Shown here piece by piece: positions 11,312 through 22,228 of a stretch of DNA of 64,000 bases. Within the stretch, counting starts at the first letter, position 1, and the number at the start of each line of letters is the position of its first letter. This DNA comes from Bryoerythrophyllum caledonicum (Eukaryota; Streptophyta; Bryopsida; Pottiales; Pottiaceae), in NCBI GenBank assembly GCA_963971425.1, contig OZ020521.1, positions 2,172,501-2,236,500 of the forward strand, in the 5' to 3' direction. A program made the position numbers and the translations under genes. The notes beneath the pieces are model-generated. The model was not told the origin of the DNA, did not search any database, and saw only the letters and a program-made list of their open reading frames with translations.

Positions 11312-12684
11312 ATGGTGATAATGATTATGATTATTCTATCATATGTTTTCCTGGTTATTCTTACTGTGAGTAAAGAAAAGAACAAGAAAGGTGCAAAGGC
11401 CTACACCAGGAAAAGAAATAAAAGAGCAATTACAAAATTTCACGAAAACATTCCAGGTTTGTTATTTTCCTTTATTTATTTAAAAAATATATGTATATAT
11501 ATATTATTTCTTATACTTTGATTAACTCTTTTTTCTGTTATGATGTAGATAAACCATATTTGGTTGTGAAAAAGCGAGATGATAAAAACTTCGAAGGGGA
11601 GTTTATGGAAATTGTTCATGAGGAATATACTTCATTATATCAAAATAAAGTTCTAGTTTTCGACAAAGATAATGATGATATTATAATGGTAGCCAAGTTT
11701 AATTCATTTAATTCTATGTCGGAAGAACTTAAACATGAATTTAATGAGTTAACAAAAAAATTATTGGATCTAAAAGATGGAGCTGCTGAAATCAAAATTA
11801 ACTCTGCAAAATCCCATGGACAGATGTTCTCCATAAGATGGAGAGGAGGTAAGTATATCTAAGTTATTCTATTTTTTATAGTTTGTATAAGTTTTAATAT
11901 TAATTTGTTTTAATTTTCAAATGATTTGATTTAGATATATTTTTTTACAGGAATGGAGAAAGGTAAAACACTAGGAAGGTACAGTCCTAGTTCCTTCATG
12001 CAGCAAATACCATCACGGATTCAAAAATGGGAAGAGGATCAGAAGAACGTATTAAAGTGGATTTCCTCTTTTTATTTAAAAAGATTTAAATCACTTGCAC
12101 CCTCTTTATCCGAAGTAATGTTAAAGGAGGCTAAAGAAAATAATATCCCTGATTTTTCAGATTGTGAATTTCAGGATTTAGAGTCAGAGTCACCTTTTGT
12201 AAATAATCTGGTTTTTACTATTGATAAGTTTGATAATCGAATGCATAAAGATAATGATAAAAGTTCATATGCTTTTGGGATTTTTGCACCGATTTTTAAA
12301 AATAATGGAAATTTAGCAACTTATCTAGATGGTTTTACGTCAGTAGGGGGTGAGTTTATACTACCATCTTATAAATGTAGTATAGATTTTGGACGTTGTG
12401 ATGGGATAGTCGAATTAATATGGAGGGCTAATAAAGACTTTCATGGAACTGTTCCCTCGGAATTTTCTGCAAATTTTAGTAGAATTGGAAGTAGTGTCCA
12501 AATTAGTGAAACTTTAGTTGGTAGAATTCGAAATTTGATGGTGGAAAAAAAAAATGGTAAAAACATTAATGGAAGAGTTAAAGGCTTAAACGAAATTGTA
12601 ATTGAAAAACTACAAAAGTATGAGTCCACTTCGGAAGCTCATCCAAAGTTACCAAGTGTTGGACTGGTTTCCAAGGACCTGTGA
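11312..12684 (+). CDS. Probable TET/JBP-like 2-oxoglutarate/Fe(II) dioxygenase, three exons
   Basis: Three exons (11,312-11,456; 11,549-11,848; 11,951-12,684) with GT/AG borders join in frame to 1,179 nt (392 codons plus stop). Residues 1-19 are strongly hydrophobic, then a Lys/Arg-rich stretch follows. The third exon shows the pattern of TET/JBP-type dioxygenases: an HxD motif (H247, D249) in RMHKDNDKSS, then GIFAPIF, then VGGEFILPSY, and a distal His (H313) in DFHGT. HxD...H is the family's Fe(II) triad, and a GG-x-hydrophobic-LP strand is typical of its fungal and algal members, where some are linked to transposons. By family knowledge the substrate would be 5-methylcytosine or thymine in nucleic acid; that is not shown here. 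Another 2OG subfamily is possible. Upstream exons cannot be excluded, since an acceptor-like TTTTGCAG sits at 11,293-11,300. The gene is AT-rich like its surroundings. Confidence 0.55.
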
Positions 12685-13283
12685 AGAGCAGGAAGACCAT
12701 GAAGGTACAATATCGCTTTGTAAACTCTTTATTAAAGTAGATGTGTATGAACTTGGATTCCATTTTGTGTGTCATCTATATTTAAAGTTTAGATAATTAA
12801 TTTACATTGAATATAAATGCTTTAGAAACTTTGATCTCATGCTATTTTGTGAATGTGCAGGTGACAGGAAATATGAAGAAATATCTTGAAAATAAAATTT
12901 GTAGAATCTATAGATAGAACTTTTATCAATTATATTTTGGATCTTCTTTTATCACACAAATGTTTGTAAGCTTAATATATTTTGTTGTAGGGAAGAGATG
13001 CGTTGCATTTATCACATGATGTAATATGTCTTTTGTATTTTACCTTTCGTAAATGTGATTAAGACATGGAACTTCAATTTGTAAGGTAGAACTGGTGTCC
13101 AGAATATCCTACATGTATGATATTGTATTTGAAAATGATAATTTTAAGATATTGAAATGACTTTCAAATGAAAGATGTTAGTTGAATAATCTTCAATATA
13201 GTACTGAAAATTACAAATTTACTACAATGTTGCATCAAAAGTTGTTGGAAATTTCCAATCCACACTTAAGAGTTTTTTCCTTA
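12685..13283. other. AT-rich 3' flank without a gene
   Basis: AT-rich sequence downstream of the dioxygenase. It probably contains the transcript end; no clear poly(A) signal can be chosen among many AT-rich candidates. No coding frame or structured RNA was seen. Confidence 0.4.
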
Positions 13284-14381
13284 ACCACTTATTTTTTTTT
13301 ATAAATTCCAAGGAAAATACTTCAAATTTAATAATTTTAGTGGAATAAGCAAGGAAGGTAATAAATACTCAAATTTTTAGTCTGAACTATAGGATCTGAA
13401 TTAACACTTATTAAGTGACATACTCACTAAATTTCATATACTTTCACCACATGGATTCATAGATAATAGTATTTGAAGTAGAGAAATGGTTCATTTATTC
13501 CTTGGATTAGTAGACTTTAACTTCACGTAGTGTGAAATTTTTGAACTACAGAAGATCTAAATTTCATACTATCATGTTGAGCATGATATTAGTTCCTTAA
13601 TTTTTAGAAGTAGAAAAGGGGTGTGGAATATTTAAAACAATTATGCAAGGAGTGGCCCGTTCAAGAATTGCTAATTCACGTTATCTTTGTTTGTGAACTA
13701 AATATCTTTTAGAAGACGAATCTAAATGGTTTTAGCTAGAATATTTGCAGAACATCTTATAATAGAAAAAAATAAAAAAATAAAAAAATAAAATCTATAG
13801 TTCATATGTAGAAAAGAAGTTTTTTGGTACCTTCCCAATAATGTGTGAAAATATTTGAAAATTGAAATATATTTGACTTGGATTAGCATGCTATTTTGAA
13901 CTGAAGAGAAGATTTTTTTTTATTATATGGAAGGAAATAATATTATCTACTAGTATTGAAAATCTCACATTAAATTGAGTGTCATAGAATTTTTTTTAGT
14001 AGATGAATGATATGGCTGGGCTTACGAAGTTTTGCTTGAAGATGGCATAACTTTTGCATGGAATGTTTGATTTAGAAAAAATTGTATTCGCAAAAAGATT
14101 TTTGTAATGTTCATATACAATAAAAAATAATTTTCTAAATTGACATCGTAGGAACCTTTTCAAATCTTGAAGAATCTGCTCATGAAACTGTTGAAAATTT
14201 AGGGATAAGATGGCATAAAAATTTCTGATAGGTCAAATGAGAAAAAATCATATACTCCCATGTACTTCCTTTGTTTTTGCATCTCTCTATCGAATTTCAA
14301 GAATTGAAAATATGAATTGCAACCATGGGAACGTGGCCAAGATTTGCAAAAACTCACATGGGGTCTTTTTCCATGTAGGGG
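13284..14381. mobile_element. Inverted, diverged piggyBac-like copy
   Basis: Read on the minus strand, about 13,480-13,870 matches the interior of the elements at 1-485 and 4,887-5,798, including the 'ccactccttgca' block. The right end is ...ATGTAGGGG followed by TTAA (14,382-14,385). The proposed left TTAA (about 13,280) is followed by CCACTTATTT, a poor match to the family terminus, so the left boundary is uncertain. Confidence 0.4.
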
Positions 14382-14385
14382 TTAA

Positions 14386-15580
14386 ATAGATTGATGTTTA
14401 TGCATGAATATTAAAACATGTAAATCATAGTACGTAAGCATGTTTAATAAAATATGATATGTGCTGACATTGTCCACATATTGGTTTTAGAGATAAATTA
14501 TAAAAACATTGAAACACTGGTTAGAAGACGCAACATCTAGTGTTACTACCAATGATATGGTTAAATAATAATGGATAATAGCCATATTGGTTGAATCATC
14601 ATGGTGTTTGGGTAAGCTCAAACTAAAATTAGAGCCAACATTGACAAATATTACAAGCTTATTTGTAGTATAAATAAAATATTGTAAAAATAGGGGGAAT
14701 ATCATAATGGTTTTTATCCTTTTATGAATCGTGCAATAAAGGTTGCATGGAACATTGTTTAATTCCAATGTAAGGCGGCTCTCATCAATATACACATGGT
14801 TCACAATGTATATTTTATACGGAACTTAAAAAATTTGGGAATCTAATAAAACTTAAGATAAGTGGAAGTGAGCCCCATGATAGCCGTAGTGGAGAACCCC
14901 AGGCTAAGTGATAAGAATGGGAGCTTGAACTTGAAATTCATAAAGAACGTCTCCTGAATATCAAGGCCAGCGGAACAAAATGATGTGTACGGAGGACACG
15001 GGTACCCCACTAGTTGTTAATAATATCAGGCCGACGCCCATGTACAGACATTACATCGAGGCCAAATTGAATTAAAAATAAATAAATCATATCATATTTG
15101 TTACCTAAACATGAATTAATCCTAAATTAACCCTAAATTAAACCTTTAATTAAACTTAATTAATCATAAATTAACCCTACACCAATATGAGGGATTTAGT
15201 GCAGTACAAAATAAGCCATAGACAATGAGACATGTATTCGCCATTATGGACCACGGCTATTAGCAGTCGACAAATCCCAAAGATGCAGCAGTAATGCATC
15301 CAACGCATTTCTATCATTTTATGTCTTTATGAAGGAAAAATCAGCTTCATGCACGCGGTGTCCACTACAGAATAGGGAATTCCATGGACGAACTACCTTG
15401 AGGGTAAATGAAAGGGTTCGAAATGTAATAAGTGACCCGATAATCTAGTGACGAGCGGGAAGGTCGACAGGGGAGGTATCCTAGGATCTGAGATCACAAC
15501 TCCCACCACAATTCCCAAAGTACGGGGGTTGTAGTTGTGGCAGTAAAGTACGGTACTATGAGCAAAATGTCCAAAAATCA
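14386..15580. other. Region without a recognisable gene, includes AATTAA-rich repeat
   Basis: No coding frame was recognised. At 15,107-15,180 there is a run of short units (CCTAAATTAA, CTTAATTAAT). The left terminus of the adjacent CACTA element would be expected in or near this stretch, but neither a CACTATAAGAAA terminus nor dense GACGTC motifs can be seen. Confidence 0.4.
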
Positions 15581-18500
15581 CTACTCCTCCTCAATCTCAA
15601 CTTGGTTGTTGGTTTCTGTTCCGGTTACGACATAGCTCCCTCCCGTCGTAGCAGCTCTCCGAATTGGGTCCGTTTCCAAAATCGGCGGTTGCAAGCCCTG
15701 GAAGTCCTCGTCGTCACCAACAGTGATAGCGTTGGCCACTAGATGCTGATGATGGGGTGTGTTTCGCCTCCCTCTAACTTCTGTTCTACAAACAATCTTC
15801 CACCCGAGTCTCGTAGGGTCATCGCAGAAAAACACCTGCTGACAATGCAAGGGGAATGCAAAGGAATCCGCATGTACTCTGTTGTCCATGTGGTTGAAGT
15901 TTGCCACGTTGAATCCGTACTTGTCACGTTCAATGCTAGGAACTCGCACATCCCGTGACGCTTTAACCCACTCGCATAGCAACATCGTCGTACAGTGATT
16001 GCGGTAATCCAATTCCAGTATCTCCTCGATGTACCCGACATACTCGGCAGTATGGTCAATGGGCCTCCCATTGCGAATCCCCCAACGCAATTGTTGTGTA
16101 TAGGTGGCCACCACACAGGAGTCCCGAGTTACAAGGCCTCTTTCGGAAGTCCTAACACGCAAATGCATCCCAAATGCATACATTTGTCGGTGGGAGGTTG
16201 CATAACGCTCCGGCGGACATGAATATTGTATCACGCCCTGGTCCAAGAGAACTCCAGCCTGCTCTGCTGCCTGCACCCGCGCCTTCAGCCAATCAGCAAA
16301 GCTTGGCAAATCACTCAGATCAGGTGGGTATGTCACCGGTCTAGAAGGTCGACGACGTCGTGACAGTACTCGAAATGCCTCTCGCTCTTCCCATCTGCGT
16401 TCCTTCGCTGTGATGTATTCCCTAAACAGCACATCCACCTCTGTTCTTAGACATCAATCATGTACGGTAATCATGTAGTGCACCTGTGACGTTGGGATTT
16501 ATCCCCTAAGACGTCTCCAGTGACATCCGCCTGTTCACGTGGACGTTGCAAATGACATGTGCACGTCCATCATTTGTACATCCTCCAAAATTCTACAATG
16601 TTATGTACAATGTCAGCATGGACAGGCATGTAACGTTCACGTGTCCCCTATTTTGATGCATATGAATGATGTCAAGAAGAACATCAGAAAGTGCTTAGAG
16701 AGGTACTCACTCTCGCCACGGCTCGAAGCAAGGTGCGTTGTCAATTACGAATGCGTGTGCATAGCCGCGGACCTCATCGGACAGTCTTCGCTTCGTGTAT
16801 TCATTCAGCCTCAATATCTCGTCGTTCATATTGGCGTCCTCGTTCGGGTCCCATACACGGTGGGTTGTTGCTGTATGCCGCTGCATGTACTCTGTACAGA
16901 ACCCAAGCGTGTCCTCCAACCTATAGCCTTCTGCTATACTCCCTTCTGGATGTGCATACGTCCGTACGTAATCTTTCAGTGTCTTCATGTATCTCTCAAT
17001 TGGATACATCCACCTGCAATGCACCGGTCCGCATATAAACAGTTGTTCCACGAGATGCACGGGAAGATGAGCCATCACGTTCAGGAATGTGGGCGGAAAC
17101 TCCTTCTCCAACACACACGTTGCGATTACCACGTCCCGCATGAGAGCATCGAGGGCGTCTTCCCGTACCTCTTTCTCACATATACGCTGGAAGACTCTAC
17201 ACATTTTGATGATAGCTACGCGCACCTCTACGTCCAGCAAGTTCCGAACAGCCACCGGGAGAATCTACAAAAGGTAGTACAATCACCATGTTCGACTTCT
17301 CAAAACGAAAACACAAGAAGGTGGAAATAATCATGGCTGCGATCACCTCTGGGCTCCTACGCTGCGCATGTTTCGACAAACATCAGCATTGTCTGGCCAA
17401 ACATTGAAATGTCATAGAAAACATCATCGTGTCTTGCAGAACATTTGTTTGTGTCCAATTCAACGTCCACATGTTTTGCAAGACGTGGCTTACAGGAAAG
17501 GGTCCATACAAGAGAATCCTCAAAAACAGACATTCACAGTTCCCATGCAATGCACTATAGTTGTTACAAATAAGTGTATTATGACTGAAGGTAATTTAAG
17601 AGTAGTATCCATACCTATTGCATGAGGACATGATAGTCGTGTGTCTTCATGTATTGCAGCTTTCCGTCCTGCAACCGCTTGTGAATTGCTCCCACGTAGT
17701 TTGTGGGAGTGCGGATGCTAGAAACAATGTGCACAAACTCTCGCTTCTCCTCAGGCTTAAGTATGTACGGTGTCTGCGGCATGTAGTATTCGTCACCTCG
17801 GCGTCGGGGAGGCTGCAGCCATATCTCCTCACGTATGTTCAAGTCCTCCACATCTTGACGACTTCCTGGGCTATCGTTCATTCCAAACAATGTCTTCAGA
17901 ATGTTCTCGCATAGATTCTTCTCGCAATGCATGACGTCCAGTACGTGTCGAACCTTGAGATGCTGTTAGAATGAACCATGCATGTTGATTAGATTTGTAA
18001 TATTTCATGTGCGTTTCTAAGAACACTGCCACGCGGTTCTAGAAACATCCCTCTGCTGCTGAGGATGTCCTGAAGTATGTCTGCAAGAACATCTTCCATA
18101 ACGACATAGACATCACAAGTAATGCTGCGACGTCTACCATGACAGCAACATTGACACAATGCATCCGGTATTTGTTCCAACAGCCAGCATATACGAAGTG
18201 TTCACCTGCCAGTACGGAAGTTCGAAGAATGCGCTAAGACGTTTGACTCCCGTGTAGTGCACAGGGTCACTTGGAGATCCTTCCTTGCCACCAAGATCTA
18301 AGTATGACTGCCGCCACGCTGCGTAATGGATGACGTCTGCACCTGACATGGTTCGAGGCGCTGTCCGGTTCTCACGCTTCCCATTGAACCTAGTGTTCCT
18401 ACGGTACGGATGGTGACGAGCAAGGTACCGACGTGCTCCTCCATACACTATCTTCGAACCTCGTGTCGTACGGTCAGGACGCATATCCCCTGTCTTCGCC

Positions 18501-19990
18501 ATCCGTGCATCTGTCTCCGGGCCACATTCAGGACATCCTTTATATCCCTTACAACATAGGCCTGAGATTAGGCCGTATGCAGGGAAATCCGAAATGGTCC
18601 ACATCAACAATCCACGTAGATTGAAGCGTCGAGACCCCACGGGTTGGGTAAAATCCTGTGCGGGGACTCCTCGCCAAAGTTGGTGTAGCTCCTTCAACAG
18701 CGGGCGCACAAACACGTCGATGTTTGTTGCAGTTGGGGAACGCTTCCCCGATATCAATATGCACATGGATATGAAGAACTTCTTCGTCACAAACCAAGGC
18801 TCCAAATTGTAGATTAAGACCAGCACTGGCCACGTAGACCAATTTGTGTTGCTCAACTTGAAAGGATTGACACCATCCAGTGCTAAAGCAAGACGCATGT
18901 TGCGGTCCTCACGTCCGAAGCTGTCAAACGCGACGTCCATGTTGATGTGTTTCCATGCTGGGCTGTCAATCACGGATCGCATCACGCCGTCGTCACTAAC
19001 GTGCTTTGTGTGACCTGTCAACATCCCCGCAATTTCTGGTGATCGCCACATCCATTTCAAGCGGGGAATGAGAGGGAAGTGCCTAATCACCTTGGCTGGG
19101 ATGGAGTTAGTGCCCTCCAACCATCGGGACTTGGAACACTTTGGGCATGTCTGCAACTCCGCATGTTCATCTTCATAGAGGACACAACCATCAGGACATG
19201 CATGGATGTTGTTGTAGTTCAATCCCAACCTTCGAATGGTCTTCGATGCGGCGTAATGACTATTGGGCAGCTTGTTGCCTACAGGGAGCAAATCCTCTGC
19301 CAAATACCGCAGCAACTCTCTCGTGAACGTGTTGCTCACCCCAAAAACAACACACATGTTCATGATGACGATTGTAGCGGAAACAACGCTGGTTCTGGAT
19401 CCCGCATACAACGGTGTCGTGGCTTCCTCATACAATTGCTGGAGGCCATCCACCGTATTGCTATCAATGTCGTCGTCCTCTTCCAAGTGTTGCTGCCCCT
19501 CTGCATCCCTATGCAGTGCATCACCACGATCGAGGGCCTCCATGACCTGGCGCTGGACGTCGTGATTCTCATCCAATGCAGTAACGTCCTCTGTAACATG
19601 ATTACGTCTGGAGATGTCGTCGGCGATGTCCTGCAGGACATCAGAAGCGCCAATGTTTGGTGCCTGCTCTACAACGTCATCGTCATGTGCAATGTCCTGG
19701 ACCCAGATACCGTCCTCTGGATATCCAGCGGGAGGATCCCCACCTATCATGGAAAACGATAAACAAGGATGTCTACCAACTCTCGTGTGGTGCTCTCGAA
19801 TGACGTTTATACGTCTGCGCTGACCGCCGTGACAATTTCGGCAAGGGCAGCGGTATGACGCTATATTCTGCTCCGTTGCCACTCGTAGCTCTGTTTGTAG
19901 TATGAGATCAGCAAGAGGGATGTGACGCAGTGTATGGCCGTCGTCATCGATCCGGACTCTTGCGCCGCTGCGACGCCTGCCCGTACGCAT
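15581..19990 (-). CDS. CACTA TNPD-like transposase (Transposase_21 / DUF4218 / DUF4216), four exons, one apparent amber
   Basis: This is the element's transposase. Modelled exons on the minus strand are 19,990-18,206, 17,962-17,615, 17,264-16,711 and 16,445-15,581, together 3,552 nt (1,184 codons) in frame. Exon 1 has an N-terminal Cys/His motif (YRCPCRNCHGG) and then the Transposase_21 core (LALDGVNPFKLSN, WPVLVLIYNL, TISDFPAYGL). Exon 2 has the typical LDVMHCEKNLCENIL. Exon 3 is DUF4218-like (LPVHLVEQLFICGPVHCRWM). Exon 4 is DUF4216-like and ends in NNQVEIEEE. The total length is normal for TNPD. The last codon of exon 2 (17,617-17,615) is TAG, where relatives have Gln in the MQQ-[LI]LPVA motif, so the gene carries a nonsense change unless the base is an error. 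It runs opposite to the TNPA-like gene, with their 5' ends facing each other across about 2.2 kb. Confidence 0.8.
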
Positions 19991-20750
19991 GGTTCACGTG
20001 GCTAGCAATACATATACAATGTCAGAGATGTTGTTCAAAACTCATATCTGATGTGAAATCACCTATTATATTAGGAGTTAACTATACAAGTGGTGGTATG
20101 ATTTGTCATCATGTCCTTCACAATGTCTATGACCATGTCTTCGAGAACGGAGTGACGTTTAGACAGGCATCCCTACGGACATTCCATCGGACGTCCCAAC
20201 GCCCAGCCCAGTGTACGTCACTCACCACTGCTTCTTTTGCCTGTAGTCGATGGCCGGGCATGTGAAGATGGCGTTGTTTATTTAATGTCACTACTTCAGT
20301 ACGAATGAAGTGTCCATCGACGGCTCGACATATTCACGCATTCCAAATCAAGAAGCTCCCAACTGCACTTGCAACATGCTCTGCAATGAAAACATAATGA
20401 TGATTCATGTTTCGACAAAGGAGATGGGATACGTTACATTCAATGATCGGAAGTGAACAAAACTGAATTTCTGAATGAGGATGGGAGGAAGAACGGTCAA
20501 CAATGTGTACATTACATATTCGCAAGTGTTTACATAGTCAAAGATGGCTTCACTCCCTGTTACCGAAGCCTCTAAAGCGAACGTTCACCCATGAAGTAGT
20601 AAACATCATCACGTTGAGTTGGACATCCTCATAAACAGAGAAACATCATAACATTACTAATGACATCCGCGTCTACCACTCAGACGTCTATAAAGAACGA
20701 CATCCTTATTACATAATAGGTCCAAGAACCCGGCTTCAGTATAGAGGCCT

Positions 20751-21131
20751 CTAAGATGCTAGTACATCATCTCCATCGATCATAGCAAAAAAGACTTGAT
20801 CGTACAGCCAGTGGTCGTAATCATCCTCCCAAGTGTCAAAGGGATAACAATCCTCGTAGAACCATGACATGCTGAACATGTTCTTGTGGTATACATCATC
20901 CACGGTCTCAGCCAAGAAATCCTGATTGTTCATCAATCCACGCTCGTATAAATACATGTGTTCGCTATGTAGAAGCACTAGCCGTTGCAAGTACGCGACA
21001 TGCTGTACATTGTAATCTTCGAAAGGATATGGTTCATACGGATGATCGCACTCTCCCACAGATTTGACATCTGACCCTGCCTCCTCATGCAACGCCATGG
21101 GGATGCAGCGACACGGCTCAATGACCCTATA
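20751..21131 (-). CDS. Third CACTA-internal coding segment, acidic/aromatic, unknown
   Basis: An open segment of about 125 codons ends at a stop at 20,751 and is preceded by an acceptor-like ATTGTAG/ATTATAG site near 21,131. It encodes a Tyr-, Asp- and His-rich sequence (for example DHPYEPYPFEDYN and DTWEDDYDHW). Composition is clearly protein-like, and it sits between the two divergent transposase genes on the same strand as TNPD. It may be the last exon of a separate gene, with upstream exons in 21.2-22.2 kb that I could not define, or an unused remnant. No family was recognised. Confidence 0.4.
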   Translation of the reverse strand, partial: YRVIEPCRCIPMALHEEAGSDVKSVGECDHPYEPYPFEDYNVQHVAYLQRLVLLHSEHMYLYERGLMNNQDFLAETVDDVYHKNMFSMSWFYEDCYPFDTWEDDYDHWLYDQVFFAMIDGDDVLAS

Positions 21132-22228
21132 ATTGTAGCACAATAAACATGATGTGCATGTACACGTCTATGTCTAGGGGGTTACAGACGTCGGATTTAC
21201 CATTGACAACGTTTCAGAGAACTCACTGACGTCTCTACAGTTGTCTGCAGAGACATCAACGAAGACATCCACCAAGACGTCTGCATATAACGCACATTGT
21301 TTATGAACACTTACTAGGAATCAAGTGTCTATAGTTTTACAGAGCACTATCAATACACAAACGAGGAGAATGGTATTGAAGTCATGTATATCTTCACGGT
21401 ATGTAGCTCATCGGGTGTCACAGAAGTTGGTATTGGACACATACTGATGCATGGTATGAAAAATTATGTAGTTAGGGAAGTTCTGTTTATGTACTCACCC
21501 AAATAGGGCAGTGACCGCTGAAGAGTGTATTGACTTGGTCTTTGTTCCGCCGTGAGAGGATCCCTGTCATCACAGAATAATGTCAGTATTCGGCTCTTCA
21601 AAAGCAAGACTCTTGTCTTAACGACGCTGAACAGAACTTTAAGTCGTCCACGTTGACGTTCTCTATGACGTCCCGGTTAACGCTTAGACGTCTCAGAGAA
21701 CGTGTGGATGTCATTTCCTAATTTAAGTGCAGTATGCTCAAAGATGAAGGCAACATAGAACTCTTGCAGATTAACTAATTCGGATAGCGCACACATGTCC
21801 AACTGTACATAATTCACACAGAAATGACAATACATATATACATTTTATAACTTCTTCAACAATTTATGGATTCTTCTAGGGTGCTCTCGTACACAAACGG
21901 ACCCAGTTGACTTTACAGAACGCATGGGACATTCTCATATTACACGTTACGTCTACAGAGATGTTCTTGTGGACGTTACAGCGTTCGTAAGAATGTCATT
22001 TGAGATGTCTCCACGGACATCTCTAGAAACGTGGGGATGTCCACGGGGATGTTTTATGGCCGCGCATTTGTTGGGACGGCCTGCACTCATTACTAGTCCA
22101 CGTGTCTAACGTAGTGCAATGAATATTGTACAGACAGAAGAGGACAACGAAGGTGCGTGTAGGACATTGGGATGGGGTCTTTGGAAACCCTATTGTGGTG
22201 CATTTCACATGAGTGATGTAATTCGAAC

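Noticed and set aside
15364-15380. CACTACAGAATAGGG as the left CACTA terminus
   Set aside because: It matches the right terminus at only about 8 of 12 bases, the preceding bases are GTC rather than the expected AGT, and no subterminal repeats follow.
16539-17330. 263-codon open frame on the plus strand
   Set aside because: It is the antisense shadow of the DUF4218-like exon; the minus strand has the conserved motifs and splice sites.
19079-19762. 227-codon plus-strand frame inside TNPD exon 1
   Set aside because: It is antisense to the Transposase_21 coding region and has no recognisable motif of its own.
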